Made by a program: the position numbers and the translations under genes. From contig OZ252146.1 of NCBI GenBank assembly GCA_965248735.1, positions 434,001-498,000 on the forward strand: a stretch of DNA of 64,000 nucleotides. Reading direction: 5' to 3'. Numbering within the stretch: position 1 is the stretch's first letter; every line of letters begins with the position of its first letter. The DNA comes from Aldehydirespirator sp965248735. Its GTDB lineage: Bacteria > Actinomycetota > Acidimicrobiia > Acidimicrobiales > Aldehydirespiratoraceae. The notes under the pieces were generated by a model. That model did no database searches. It saw only the letters and a program-made list of their open reading frames with translations, and had not been told where the DNA came from. Positions 41,363 through 51,515 of this stretch are shown piece after piece.

Positions 41363-42502
41363 TCAGTCCAGGAACTTGAAGGCGGCCCGCATCTCGGCCA
41401 CGAAGCTCTCGGGCTGCTCGAAGGCGGCGAAATGGCCGCCCACCTCGGGCTCGTTCCAGTACCTGATGTCGGTGTAGCGCTTGGCCGCCCAGCGCCGACT
41501 GGCCCGGAAGACCTCGTTGGGGAAGATGCTGCACCCGGTGGGTATGTCCACTTCGCCGCCGGCGAAGCTGGCGAAGCTCTCCCAGTAGAGCCGGGCCGAC
41601 GAGGCGCCGGTGGCTGTGAACCAGTACAGCGACACGTTGTCCAGCAGCTGGTCGCGGGTGTAGTAGTCCTCGGGGTGGGCGCTGCGGTCGGTCCACGACC
41701 AGAACTTCTCGAGGATCCAGCCGGCGAGGCCCGCGGGCGAATCCACCAGGCTGTAACCGATGGTCTGGGGCCGGCTCGACTGCTGCTTGGAATAGCCCGA
41801 GTCCCACTTGTCGTAGTAGCCCATCGACTCCAGCGCGGCCTGCTCCTTGGGTGTCAGATCCTGCATCGACTCCTTGGACGGCCCGGCCACCGGCATGTTG
41901 GTGTGTATGGCCCGGCACCGCCCGAGGTCTTGCATCCCGATGTGGGTGGTCACCGCCGATCCCCAGTCGCCCCCCTGAGCAACGTAGCTGTCGTAGCCCA
42001 GGCGCCCCATCAGCTCGTCCCACATCGCCGCGATGCGTTCCACGCCGGTGCCCGGCGCCGACGGCTTGGCGCTGAAGCCGTAGCCGGGCAGCGACGGCAG
42101 CACAAGATGAAAGGCGTCGCCTTCTCCCCCACCGTGCGACACCGGATCGACAAGCGGATCGATGATCTTGGTGAACTCAAGCACCGAGCCGGGCCAGCCG
42201 TGGGTGACGATCATCGGCAGCGCACCGTCATGGGCCGAGCGGATGTGCTGGAAGTGGATGTCGAGGCCGTCGATGGCGGTGATGAAGTTGGGCCGGGCGT
42301 TGATGGCGGCCTCGCAGCGGCGCCAGTCGTAGCCGTCGGCCCAGTACTCGCACACCTCCCGCAGGTATGCGAGGGGGATCCCCTGGGACCAATCGTCGAC
42401 TACCTCGGGCTCGGGCCAGCGGGTGCGGCCCAGGCGATCGCGCAGGTCGTCGATCTCGGTGTCTGACACGGCGATGGTGAAGGGGCGGATCTCTGCGCTC
42501 AT
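41363..42502 (-). CDS. Epoxide hydrolase (EHN domain, alpha/beta hydrolase)
   Basis: The 379-aa protein has an N-terminal epoxide-hydrolase domain (SDTEIDDLRDRLGRTRWPEP) and an alpha/beta-hydrolase fold with THGWPGS (oxyanion HGWPGS) and the nucleophile elbow GGDWGS. The late ...WNEPEVGGHFAAFEQPE holds the catalytic His. The substrate is not indicated. The ATG at 42502 gives the usual family N-terminus. Confidence 0.88.
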   Translation of the reverse strand: MSAEIRPFTIAVSDTEIDDLRDRLGRTRWPEPEVVDDWSQGIPLAYLREVCEYWADGYDWRRCEAAINARPNFITAIDGLDIHFQHIRSAHDGALPMIVTHGWPGSVLEFTKIIDPLVDPVSHGGGEGDAFHLVLPSLPGYGFSAKPSAPGTGVERIAAMWDELMGRLGYDSYVAQGGDWGSAVTTHIGMQDLGRCRAIHTNMPVAGPSKESMQDLTPKEQAALESMGYYDKWDSGYSKQQSSRPQTIGYSLVDSPAGLAGWILEKFWSWTDRSAHPEDYYTRDQLLDNVSLYWFTATGASSARLYWESFASFAGGEVDIPTGCSIFPNEVFRASRRWAAKRYTDIRYWNEPEVGGHFAAFEQPESFVAEMRAAFKFLD

Positions 42503-42663
42503 GTCCGCATCGTAGGCAGGCCGCCGGCTGAAGGCGGCCCGAGGCTGTTCGTACACGACGCGTTGGCCGCGACCGCTTCTTGCAGAACGACACGCAGGGC
42601 GGCGCGGCGAGCGTCTGGCCAGCGAGGAGACCGCTTGTCAGCGACCGTTCCTTGCAGAGCGCC

Positions 42664-44550
<1,887 letters not shown>

Positions 44551-44722
44551 GGCGCCCCCAAGTGGCCCGAGGTGCCGCGATCGACGCCCGCTCCCGACGA
44601 AACCTAGCGCGGCAGGCCGGGCAGCCAACGGCCAGACCAGCACCGGCACCGGCTTCATGGCCACAGCCGCCGGACACAGCCCTGCCGGGGGACCACGCGA
44701 GTCGGCGTGCACCGTCGGCACC

Positions 44723-44728
44723 TAGGCT
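44723..44728 (+). promoter_or_regulatory. Leaderless -10 box before the DNA ligase gene
   Basis: TAGGCT lies 7 bases before the GTG at 44736 and favours that start over the in-frame ATG at 44751. Confidence 0.45.
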
Positions 44729-44735
44729 CAACGAT

Positions 44736-45806
44736 GTGGATCTGCCCGTGATGCCGCCGGTGAAGCCGATGCTGGCCCGGGCTGTTGACGGCATCCCCGA
44801 CGGCGACTTGGCCTTCGAGCCGAAGTGGGACGGCTTCCGCTGCATCGCGTTCCGCGACGGCGACGAGGTGGTGCTGGGCAGCCGCAACGAGAAGCCCCTA
44901 ACCCGCTACTTCCCCGAGCTGATCGAGCCGCTCAAAGCCGCTCTGCCGGCCCGGGCGGTGGTCGACGGCGAGATCATCGTGCGCATCGACGACCGGCTCG
45001 GCTTCGACGCCCTGCAGCAGCGCATCCACCCCGCCGAGAGCAGGGTCAATCGCCTGGCTGTAGAGACGCCCGCGGAGCTGGTGGCCTTCGACGTCCTGGC
45101 GGTGGCCGAAACCGACCTCATGGCCGAACCGTTCCGCGACCGGCGTACCGTGCTGGAGGCGATGGCGGGGACCTTTGAGGCGCCGGTGCATCTGGCTCCC
45201 TCGACCCTCGACCGCGACCTGGCCAGCGAATGGTACGAACGCTTCGAGGGTGCGGGGCTTGACGGGCTCATCGCCAAGCCCCGCGGCGGCGCCTACGAGC
45301 CCAACAAACGTTGCCAGTTCAAGGTCAAGCACACCCGCACCGTGGACGTGGTGGTGGCCGGCTACCGGATGCATGTCGACGGTAGGGGCGTGGGCTCGCT
45401 GGTGGTGGGCCTCAACGACGACGCCGGAGGGCTGCACCACTGCGGAGTGGCGGCCAGCTTCACCGCCCAGCGCCGCCGCGAGCTACTCGACGAGCTAGCG
45501 CCCCATGTCTTGGACGACCCCTCCACGCATCCGTGGGCGGAGTGGATGGATCCGTCTGCCCACGCGGGTGGGACCGTGATGCCGGGGACACCCAACCGCT
45601 GGTCGGGCCAGCGTCAACAGCAGCCGTGGGTGCCTCTGCGCCTGGCGCTGGTGGCCGAGGTCAAGTACGAGGCCATGCTCAACGGTCGTTTCCGGGGCAC
45701 CACCCGTTTCGTGCGCTGGCGCCCCGACCGCACCCCCGACTCCTGCCGCTTCGAGCAGGTCGAGGTTCCCGCGGCCATGGGCCTGGGCGAGGTCCTCTCC
45801 GCCTAG
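44736..45806 (+). CDS. ATP-dependent DNA ligase (LigC/LigD type)
   Basis: The 356-aa protein has the adenylation motif I EPKWDGFR with the nucleophilic Lys at about residue 30, followed by motifs VVDGEIIV, GLDGLIAKPRG and CQFKVKHTRTVDVVVAG, and a C-terminal OB-fold-like region. There are no LigD polymerase or nuclease domains, so a stand-alone LigC-type enzyme for repair or end joining is likely. No ku gene is in the window. Confidence 0.9.
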   Translation: MDLPVMPPVKPMLARAVDGIPDGDLAFEPKWDGFRCIAFRDGDEVVLGSRNEKPLTRYFPELIEPLKAALPARAVVDGEIIVRIDDRLGFDALQQRIHPAESRVNRLAVETPAELVAFDVLAVAETDLMAEPFRDRRTVLEAMAGTFEAPVHLAPSTLDRDLASEWYERFEGAGLDGLIAKPRGGAYEPNKRCQFKVKHTRTVDVVVAGYRMHVDGRGVGSLVVGLNDDAGGLHHCGVAASFTAQRRRELLDELAPHVLDDPSTHPWAEWMDPSAHAGGTVMPGTPNRWSGQRQQQPWVPLRLALVAEVKYEAMLNGRFRGTTRFVRWRPDRTPDSCRFEQVEVPAAMGLGEVLSA

Positions 45807-45836
45807 CCGGCGCCCGCCTCTACGCGGTACGACCGG

Positions 45837-46241
45837 CTAGTCATCCTCGTCGGCCCCGGCCTGGGGCTCCTGCGACTGGTCCTCGGGCCCCGGGGGAGTC
45901 GGTCCGAACGCCGAGCCCGCAGCCCGTTCCGCGGCCAACTCGGGCATCCCGATGCCGAGGAAGCCCTCGATCCGGTCCAGCTTCCGGCCGTTCTCGATGA
46001 CAACGTCCCACAGCTTGTTGTGGGACGTCTCAAGCTTGTTGTGGGACGCGGTGAACTCAGCGCGCAGCTTCTCGTTGTCCTTCCGGGCCTGCCGGGTCGC
46101 CTTTTCTTGGAGCTTCAAGAGGTGCCTGTGGTCCCGCCGGGCCTCCTTGCGGAGCCTGTCGACGGTGCGGGTCTGATGCCACACAAGCGTCAACACAGCC
46201 ACTAGCACGGTGGAGACCTGCAAGACGGCCGTGAGGACCAT
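45837..46241 (-). CDS. Small membrane protein with coiled coil
   Basis: The 134-aa protein has an N-terminal helix (residues 3-20) and then a coiled coil rich in Arg, Lys and Glu (about 28-95) with two SHNKL repeats, ending in an acidic tail. No family is recognised. The ATG at 46241 is 7 bases after a TACACT box. Confidence 0.6.
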   Translation of the reverse strand: MVLTAVLQVSTVLVAVLTLVWHQTRTVDRLRKEARRDHRHLLKLQEKATRQARKDNEKLRAEFTASHNKLETSHNKLWDVVIENGRKLDRIEGFLGIGMPELAAERAAGSAFGPTPPGPEDQSQEPQAGADEDD

Positions 46242-46248
46242 GAGTCGC

Positions 46249-46275
46249 AGTGTAGCACCTCCAACTGATAAACAA
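46249..46275 (-). promoter_or_regulatory. Promoter of the 45837-46241 gene
   Basis: TACACT at 46249-46254 and TTGTTT at 46270-46275 (minus strand) are 15 bp apart in an AT-rich stretch. The -10 box is 7 bases before the ATG, again a leaderless layout. Confidence 0.45.
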
Positions 46276-46345
46276 TGCTATTTCATGAGTTTTTATATGA
46301 GGCAGCAGGTCGATCAGACACCTCCGCCCGCATCTGCAATCGGAA

Positions 46346-47209
46346 TCAGGTCGGGCACAGCCCGTGGGCTCGGGCGGCGACGCGCTCGGCGCCTATAGCG
46401 GCGCAGCGCTGGTCGAAACCGGCGACGGGGCCGCGCCACTCCATCTCATCGACCGTCGCCGACACCGGGGCGCCCAGTTCGACGGTGGCGATGCGGCGAT
46501 ACAGCAGCGCGTCCTCGAAGTTGTCCCGAAGGGCCGCGGCCAGCTTGGCCGCGCTCCGCACCTGCACGTCCCACTCCGACGGGTCGAACGGGATGGCGCT
46601 GATGTGGCCGTAGCGGGCCAGCAGCACGGCCGCCGACTTCGCGCCCCAACCGGGCAGACCAGGGAATCCGTCGGCGGAGTCGCCCACCAGGCCGAGATAG
46701 TCGGGAATCGACGCCGGAGGAACGCCGAACTTGGCCACCACCCCCGCGTGGTCGTACAGCAGACCGCGGCGGCGGTCGTACTGCACCACCCGCCCGTCGG
46801 CGGTCACGCATTGGGCCAGGTCCTTGTCGGGCGTGCAGATCACAACCTGCTCCACCCGCGGGTCGCCGGCCGCCACCGCGGCGGCCGACGCCATCCCGTC
46901 GTCGGCTTCGTGCTCGATCTGGGGCCACACCGCGAAGCCGGCCAGCTCCAGCAGTTCCTCGAGCTCGCCGAACTGTGCCCTCAGGTCGGGGTCGACGCCG
47001 CTGCCGTCCTTGTAGCCGGACAGCATCTCGTTGCGGAACGACTCGATCACATGGTCGGTGGCGATTCCGATGTGGGTGGCGCCACCGGCAACCAGGTCGA
47101 GCATCGAGTTGAGCACACCCCGCTGGGCGCCGCGGCGGGGGTCGCGGTTCGACTTGGCGTAGTGGAAGCGGAAGAGCTCGTAGGTGCCGTCTATGAGGTG
47201 AACACGCAC
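46346..47209 (-). CDS. 5'-3' exonuclease / FEN-type nuclease
   Basis: The 287-aa protein matches the 5'-3' exonuclease domain of DNA polymerase I as a stand-alone enzyme: VHLIDGTYELFR, the metal-binding acids in EHEADDGMAS and CTPDKDLAQCV, and the helix-hairpin-helix SIPDYLGLVGDSADGFPGLPGWGAKSA. It would process flaps or RNA primers. It starts with GTG 13 bases after the methylmalonyl-CoA epimerase gene. Confidence 0.87.
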   Translation of the reverse strand: MRVHLIDGTYELFRFHYAKSNRDPRRGAQRGVLNSMLDLVAGGATHIGIATDHVIESFRNEMLSGYKDGSGVDPDLRAQFGELEELLELAGFAVWPQIEHEADDGMASAAAVAAGDPRVEQVVICTPDKDLAQCVTADGRVVQYDRRRGLLYDHAGVVAKFGVPPASIPDYLGLVGDSADGFPGLPGWGAKSAAVLLARYGHISAIPFDPSEWDVQVRSAAKLAAALRDNFEDALLYRRIATVELGAPVSATVDEMEWRGPVAGFDQRCAAIGAERVAARAHGLCPT

Positions 47210-47222
47210 CGCGCTCGCCCCG

Positions 47223-47621
47223 CTACTCCTCGACCAGCTCGATCAGGGTGCCGAACGACCCCTTGGGGTGCATGAACGCGATGGTGGTATTGCGGCTGCC
47301 CGGCCTCGGCGCCTTGTCTATGGGTGTGGCCCCGGCCCGAACCATCGTGGCCAATGCGGCCGCGCAGTCCTCCACCCGGTAGCCCACGTGGTGCAGTCCC
47401 TCGCCTCGCTTGTCGAGGAACTTGGCCACCGGCGAGTCGTCCCGGGTTGCCGCTATCAGCTGCACATAGCTCTCAGCCACCGCAAGCAGGGCCTCCTCCA
47501 CCCCATCGTGCTCCACCACCTCGCGGTGCTCGACCTCCGCGCCCAGAGCATCCCGATACCAGGCGATCGCGGCGTCCAGGTCTCGGACGGCGATGGCCAC
47601 GTGATCGATCTCGGTGAGCAT
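47223..47621 (-). CDS. mce: Methylmalonyl-CoA epimerase
   Basis: The 132-aa VOC-fold protein starts LTEIDHVAIAVRDLDAAIAWY and has the metal ligands in GEGLHHVGYRVED and the C-terminal GTLIELVE. It interconverts the two methylmalonyl-CoA epimers, so it complements the accD/accE carboxylase seen earlier. I prefer the ATG at 47621 to the adjacent GTG because a TAGATT box ends 6 bases before it. Confidence 0.88.
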   Translation of the reverse strand: MLTEIDHVAIAVRDLDAAIAWYRDALGAEVEHREVVEHDGVEEALLAVAESYVQLIAATRDDSPVAKFLDKRGEGLHHVGYRVEDCAAALATMVRAGATPIDKAPRPGSRNTTIAFMHPKGSFGTLIELVEE

Positions 47622-47627
47622 CACCGC

Positions 47628-47633
47628 AATCTA
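47628..47633 (-). promoter_or_regulatory. Leaderless -10 box before mce
   Basis: TAGATT on the minus strand is 6 bases before the ATG at 47621. Confidence 0.4.
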
Positions 47634-47702
47634 CCGGACAGCCCCGGATGGGTCTCGGCGACTGGGGGCTCAGCCTCCGGCCGCGGCGCGGCAAACGGCG
47701 CT

Positions 47703-48311
47703 TCAGGCTCCGTCGAGCGACCGGCGGCCCTCGAAGGCCCGACCCAGAGTGAGCTCGTCGGCGTACTCGAGGTCGCCCCCCACGGGGAGCCCGCTGGCGA
47801 TGCGGGTCACCCGCACACCGGCGGGCTTGAGATACCGGTGGACCAGCATCGCGGTCGCCTCGCCCTCCAGGTTGGGGTTGGTGGCCACGATCACCTCCTC
47901 GATGTCCTCTTCGGCCACCCGGGCCAGCAGCTCCTTGATGCGGAGTTGGTCGACCCCCACGCCGTCGATCGGACTGAACGCCCCCTGCAGCACGTGGTAG
48001 CGGCCGTGGAACTCTCCGGTGCGCTCCACCGCCACCACATCCTGGGCGTCCTCCACCACACAGACCAATCGAGACTCCCGCCTGGGGTCCCGGCACACCG
48101 CGCACTCCCCTCCCTGCTCGGCCAGATTGAAGCAGCGGGGGCAGTACGACACCTTCTCCTTGGCCTCGGCGATGGCGCGGGCCAGGCGATTGGCGTCCTC
48201 GGCGGGCGACTTCAGCAGGTGGAACGCCACTCGCTGGGCCGACTTGGGGCCGATGCCGGGCAGCCGCCCCAACTGATCTATCAGCTCCTGAACCGCGCGG
48301 GAGTAGCTCAT
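47703..48311 (-). CDS. recR: Recombination protein RecR
   Basis: RecR acts with RecO and RecF in loading RecA at gaps. The 202-aa protein has the helix-hairpin-helix LGRLPGIGPKSAQRVAFHLL, a C4 zinc finger CPRCFNLAEQGGECAVC and a Toprim domain (VCVVEDAQDVVAVE). It follows dnaX after 13 bases; the ybaB gene that usually sits between them is missing. Confidence 0.95.
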   Translation of the reverse strand: MSYSRAVQELIDQLGRLPGIGPKSAQRVAFHLLKSPAEDANRLARAIAEAKEKVSYCPRCFNLAEQGGECAVCRDPRRESRLVCVVEDAQDVVAVERTGEFHGRYHVLQGAFSPIDGVGVDQLRIKELLARVAEEDIEEVIVATNPNLEGEATAMLVHRYLKPAGVRVTRIASGLPVGGDLEYADELTLGRAFEGRRSLDGA

Positions 48312-48324
48312 GTCGCCGCTCGCG

Positions 48325-50904
48325 CTACTCCCCGGCTCCGCCCTGGTTGCCGTCGGCGTCGGGGTCGGACAGGACCGCGAACTCGGTGCCGGGGAACGCG
48401 GCCTTGATCTTCTGTTCGATCTCATCGGCGTGGCTCGGCGCCTCGTCGAGGGCCTCCAGGTCGTAGAGGTCGAGGCTGTCCATTTCTGCGTGGAAGTCAG
48501 CCGGCCCGAAGCGGGCATCTGAGTCAGCCGGCGGCAAAGGCTCGGACGCAGACGCGGGGTCAGACGCAGACGCGGGGTCCGACGCCGACGCGGGGTCAGA
48601 CGCAGACGCGGGGTCAGACGCAGACGCGGGGTCCGACGCCGACGCGGGGTCCGACGCAGACGCGGGGTCAGACGCAGACGCGGGGTCCGACGCCGACGCG
48701 GGGTCAGACGCAGACGCGGGGTCCGACGCCGACGCGGGGTCCGACGCCGACGCGGGGTCCGACGCCGACGCGGGGTCCGACGCCGACGCGGGGTCCGACG
48801 CCGACGCGGGGTCCGACGCCGACGCGGGGTCCGACGCCGACGCGGGGTCAGACGCAGACGCGGGGTCAGACGCAGACGCGGGGTCAGACGCAGACGCGGG
48901 GTCAGACGCAGACGCGGGGTCAGACGCAGACGCGGGGTCAGACGCCGACGCGGGGTCAGACGCAGACGCGGGGTCAGACGCCGACGCGGGGTCCGACGCC
49001 GACGCGGGGTCCGACGCCGACGCGGGGTCCGACGCAGACGCAGACGCGGGGTCCGACGCAGACGCAGACGCGGGGTCGGACGCCGACGCAGACGCGGGGT
49101 CGGACGCATCGGCCGGAGGCGCCGGCACGGGCGAATCCGGCTCCGGGCTCGCCTTCGCCGCATGCTCCAGGAGGTCCGTCCACAGGGCCTGCAACTGCGC
49201 AGGATCGCGCCGGCGCTCCTGGCTCGGCTCCAGCTCAACCGCTCTGGCCACCACGACATCGCGCTGCAGGCCCAGGTGGCTGCGGGCCAACTCCACCACC
49301 TCGGTCGGGCTCCGGGGGCGCATCGACGCCAGATCGGGCACCGGCACCGGCGGTGGCGGTGCGGCCGGGCCACCGGCGGGCACCGGCGCGGCCGCGGGCG
49401 CAGACGACACCGCAGGAGCCGAGGCCCGATGCTCCGACAAGGCCCGCCGCGCCGCCGCAGGACCGGTAGCAGGCACCGGCGCGGCCGCGGGCGCAGACGG
49501 CGCCGCAGGAGCCGAGGCCCGATGCTCCGACAAGGCCCGCCGCGCCGCCGCAGGACCGGTAGCAGGCACCGACGCCGCCGCCGCAACAGGACCGGTAGCA
49601 GATACCGGCGCGGCCGCGGGCGCAGACGGCGCCGCAGGAGCCGAGGCCCGATGCTCCGACAAGGCCCGCCGCGCCGCCGAAGCCGCCGGCGCAGCCGATA
49701 CCGCAGCCGCCGGCGCAGCCTCATCCTGATGTGCGGGCGCGGCTGGCGCCGCCGGGCGACCCGGCGCTGGAAGCGCAGCCGCCGGCGCGGAGGCAGGCAG
49801 GCCGTCGAGGCGAGTCTCGAGCCGCTGTACTCGCTGGGCCAGCGCTTCTAGGGACCGATCCTCGTCCGGGTGGCAGAGCCGGACGAGCGCCACCTCGATG
49901 TCGACCCGCGGATCGGGCGCCTGCCGCATGTCGATCAGAGCCCGGCCGAGCGTCTCCAGCGCCCGCGTCATCGCCGCGGGCGCCATGCGACTGGCGAGGT
50001 CGGCGGCTCTGGCCCGCTCATGCTCGGACAATCGCACCGGTGGATCGCCCATCGCGGTGAGGAAGGCGTCCCGCAGCCCGGCCAGCACCATCTCGCCGAT
50101 GGTTCGCGGATCCCGTCCCCGCCCTACGGCGTCGCCCACGGCAGACAGCGCGGCGGCCCGGTCACCTTCGGCCAGAGCCCCGAGCATGGCGTCGGTCGAA
50201 GAGTCGAGGTCGGTTGTCTCGCCGCCAGCCACCACCCGCTCGAGGGCGGTGAGCGTGTCGCGCGCCGAGCCGCCGCCCGCGGCCACGGCATGGTCGATGG
50301 CTGCGTCGTCCACGTCCAGTTCGGCGTCGTTGACGACGTAGCGGATGTGGTCGGACATGATGTCGGATGGGATCAGCCCGAGCTCGAACACCTGGCAGCG
50401 ACTCCGGATGGTCTGCACCACCTTGTGGGGCTCGGTGGTGGCCAGCACCCACGTGACATGGGAGGGAGGCTCCTCCAAGGTCTTGAGCAGCGCGTTCTCG
50501 GCGCCGGCGGTGAGCATGTGAACCTCGTCGAGCAGGTACACCTTGGCCCGGCCCGGCGAGGTCAGATTGACCCGCTCGAGCAGGGCCCGCATGTCGTCGA
50601 CCTTATTGTTGGAGGCGGCATCGAGCTCTTGAAGATCGAACGACCGGCCCTGCTTTATCGACACGCAGGACTCGCAGGCGCAGCAGGGCTCGCCGTCGGA
50701 GCCGAGGTCGGTGCAGTTCAGCGCCTTGGCCAAGACCCGCGCTGTAGAGGTCTTGCCGCTGCCCCGAGGGCCGTGCAGCAGGTAGGCGTGACCGACCTTG
50801 TCCTCGCGCACCGCGGTCTGCAGTGCCCGCACGACGTGGTCCTGGCCCTTGATCTCGGAGAACTTCTGGGGCCGGTAGCGGCGGTAGAGAGACTGGTAGG
50901 CCAC
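48325..50904 (-). CDS. dnaX: DNA polymerase III gamma/tau subunit (DnaX) with extended repeat region
   Basis: The 859-aa protein is the clamp-loader ATPase. The AAA+ part has YRRYRPQKFSEIKGQ, Walker A GPRGSGKTS, zinc cysteines in CTDLGSDGEPCCACESC, Walker B VYLLDEVHML and sensor WVLATTEPHK. After about residue 400 the linker is dominated by repeats: three copies of an ARRALSEHRASAPA-type unit, then about 30 copies of DPASAS, before a short acidic C-terminus. The repeats roughly double the usual linker length. The GTG at 50904 gives the normal N-terminus VAYQSLYRRYRP. Confidence 0.93.
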   Translation of the reverse strand: MAYQSLYRRYRPQKFSEIKGQDHVVRALQTAVREDKVGHAYLLHGPRGSGKTSTARVLAKALNCTDLGSDGEPCCACESCVSIKQGRSFDLQELDAASNNKVDDMRALLERVNLTSPGRAKVYLLDEVHMLTAGAENALLKTLEEPPSHVTWVLATTEPHKVVQTIRSRCQVFELGLIPSDIMSDHIRYVVNDAELDVDDAAIDHAVAAGGGSARDTLTALERVVAGGETTDLDSSTDAMLGALAEGDRAAALSAVGDAVGRGRDPRTIGEMVLAGLRDAFLTAMGDPPVRLSEHERARAADLASRMAPAAMTRALETLGRALIDMRQAPDPRVDIEVALVRLCHPDEDRSLEALAQRVQRLETRLDGLPASAPAAALPAPGRPAAPAAPAHQDEAAPAAAVSAAPAASAARRALSEHRASAPAAPSAPAAAPVSATGPVAAAASVPATGPAAARRALSEHRASAPAAPSAPAAAPVPATGPAAARRALSEHRASAPAVSSAPAAAPVPAGGPAAPPPPVPVPDLASMRPRSPTEVVELARSHLGLQRDVVVARAVELEPSQERRRDPAQLQALWTDLLEHAAKASPEPDSPVPAPPADASDPASASASDPASASASDPASASASDPASASDPASASDPASASDPASASDPASASDPASASDPASASDPASASDPASASDPASASDPASASDPASASDPASASDPASASDPASASDPASASDPASASDPASASDPASASDPASASDPASASDPASASDPASASDPASASDPASASDPASASDPASASEPLPPADSDARFGPADFHAEMDSLDLYDLEALDEAPSHADEIEQKIKAAFPGTEFAVLSDPDADGNQGGAGE
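48545..49108 (-). repeat. 18-bp minisatellite encoding (DPASAS)n in dnaX
   Basis: About 30 in-frame copies of an 18-bp unit encode DPASAS (a few at the 5' end are DPASASAS). Two unit variants, differing at the Ser codons, alternate in blocks, suggesting recent expansion. The frame is intact throughout. Confidence 0.92.
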
Positions 50905-51000
50905 CGACGTGGACTCTAGACGTGGACTCTGACAACCCGCCGGTCCATGCTCAGCCCGTGGGGCGATCGCCGGCCAGCGCGCCGGCGCCCGTTCCCGGGA

Positions 51001-51106
51001 GTGACGGCCAGGCGATCTGCGGCACAGGGACGGATCTGCTGAGAGCTGCTGCCTTCCGGCCCTGACCCGGTTCGCAGGCGCCCGTTGCACAGGACCCGGC
51101 CGTCAC
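51001..51106 (-). ncRNA. ffs: Signal recognition particle RNA (small, 4.5S-type)
   Basis: The minus strand contains the invariant SRP domain IV sequence GGTCAGGGCCGGAAGGCAGC-AGC. The 9-base ends GTGACGGCC and GGCCGTCAC pair to close a rod of about 106 nt. The position directly upstream of dnaX is the common bacterial arrangement. Confidence 0.92.
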
Positions 51107-51172
51107 ACCCCGAAACGGGCGCTGGTGCGCACACGATACCCTCGCGTGTCCGGACCCGCGGCTCGGGACCGG

Positions 51173-51257
51173 GGAGGGTTGCCAGAGCGGCCGAATGGGC
51201 ACGCTTGGAAAGCGTGTGAGGCGAGAGCCTCCGTGGGTTCAAATCCCACACCCTCCG
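51173..51257 (+). tRNA. tRNA-Ser (GGA)
   Basis: The 85-nt class II tRNA has acceptor stem GGAGGGT/ACCCTCC with discriminator G, anticodon loop TTGGAAA (anticodon GGA), a long variable arm (GTGAGGCGAGAGCCTCC) and T-arm GGTTCAAATCC. Confidence 0.95.
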
Positions 51258-51264
51258 CTCATTC

Positions 51265-51297
51265 CAGCCTCAAAAGCTGCTTTGAACTGGCTGTTTT
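51265..51297 (+). terminator. Intrinsic terminator after tRNA-Ser
   Basis: The stem CAGCC-TCAAA / TTTGA-(ACT)-GGCTG around loop AGCTGC is followed by TTTT, 8 bases after the tRNA. The rest of 51298-51515 shows no gene. Confidence 0.6.
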
Positions 51298-51515
51298 AGC
51301 TGAGGCGAATTCTCGTTGTCAGGTCAATTGTCAGTTCCGGTCGTCGTGGCCCGCAGTTTCGCGCCACTTTCTTGGCCCTTAGAACTCCCCGGCGGCAGCG
51401 CGGGGATTCAGAGAGACGCGGCCCGCTGCCAAGTCCTCGGCGAGCAGTTCACGGAGGTCTCCCTCCGTGGCAGCGAAATGCCATTGGCGGTTCCAATGCC
51501 CCGCGCAGCGGCGAC

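Noticed and set aside
48545..49108. CRISPR-like regular array in dnaX
   Set aside because: The 18-bp units are contiguous, have no spacers and stay in the dnaX reading frame; it is a protein-coding minisatellite.
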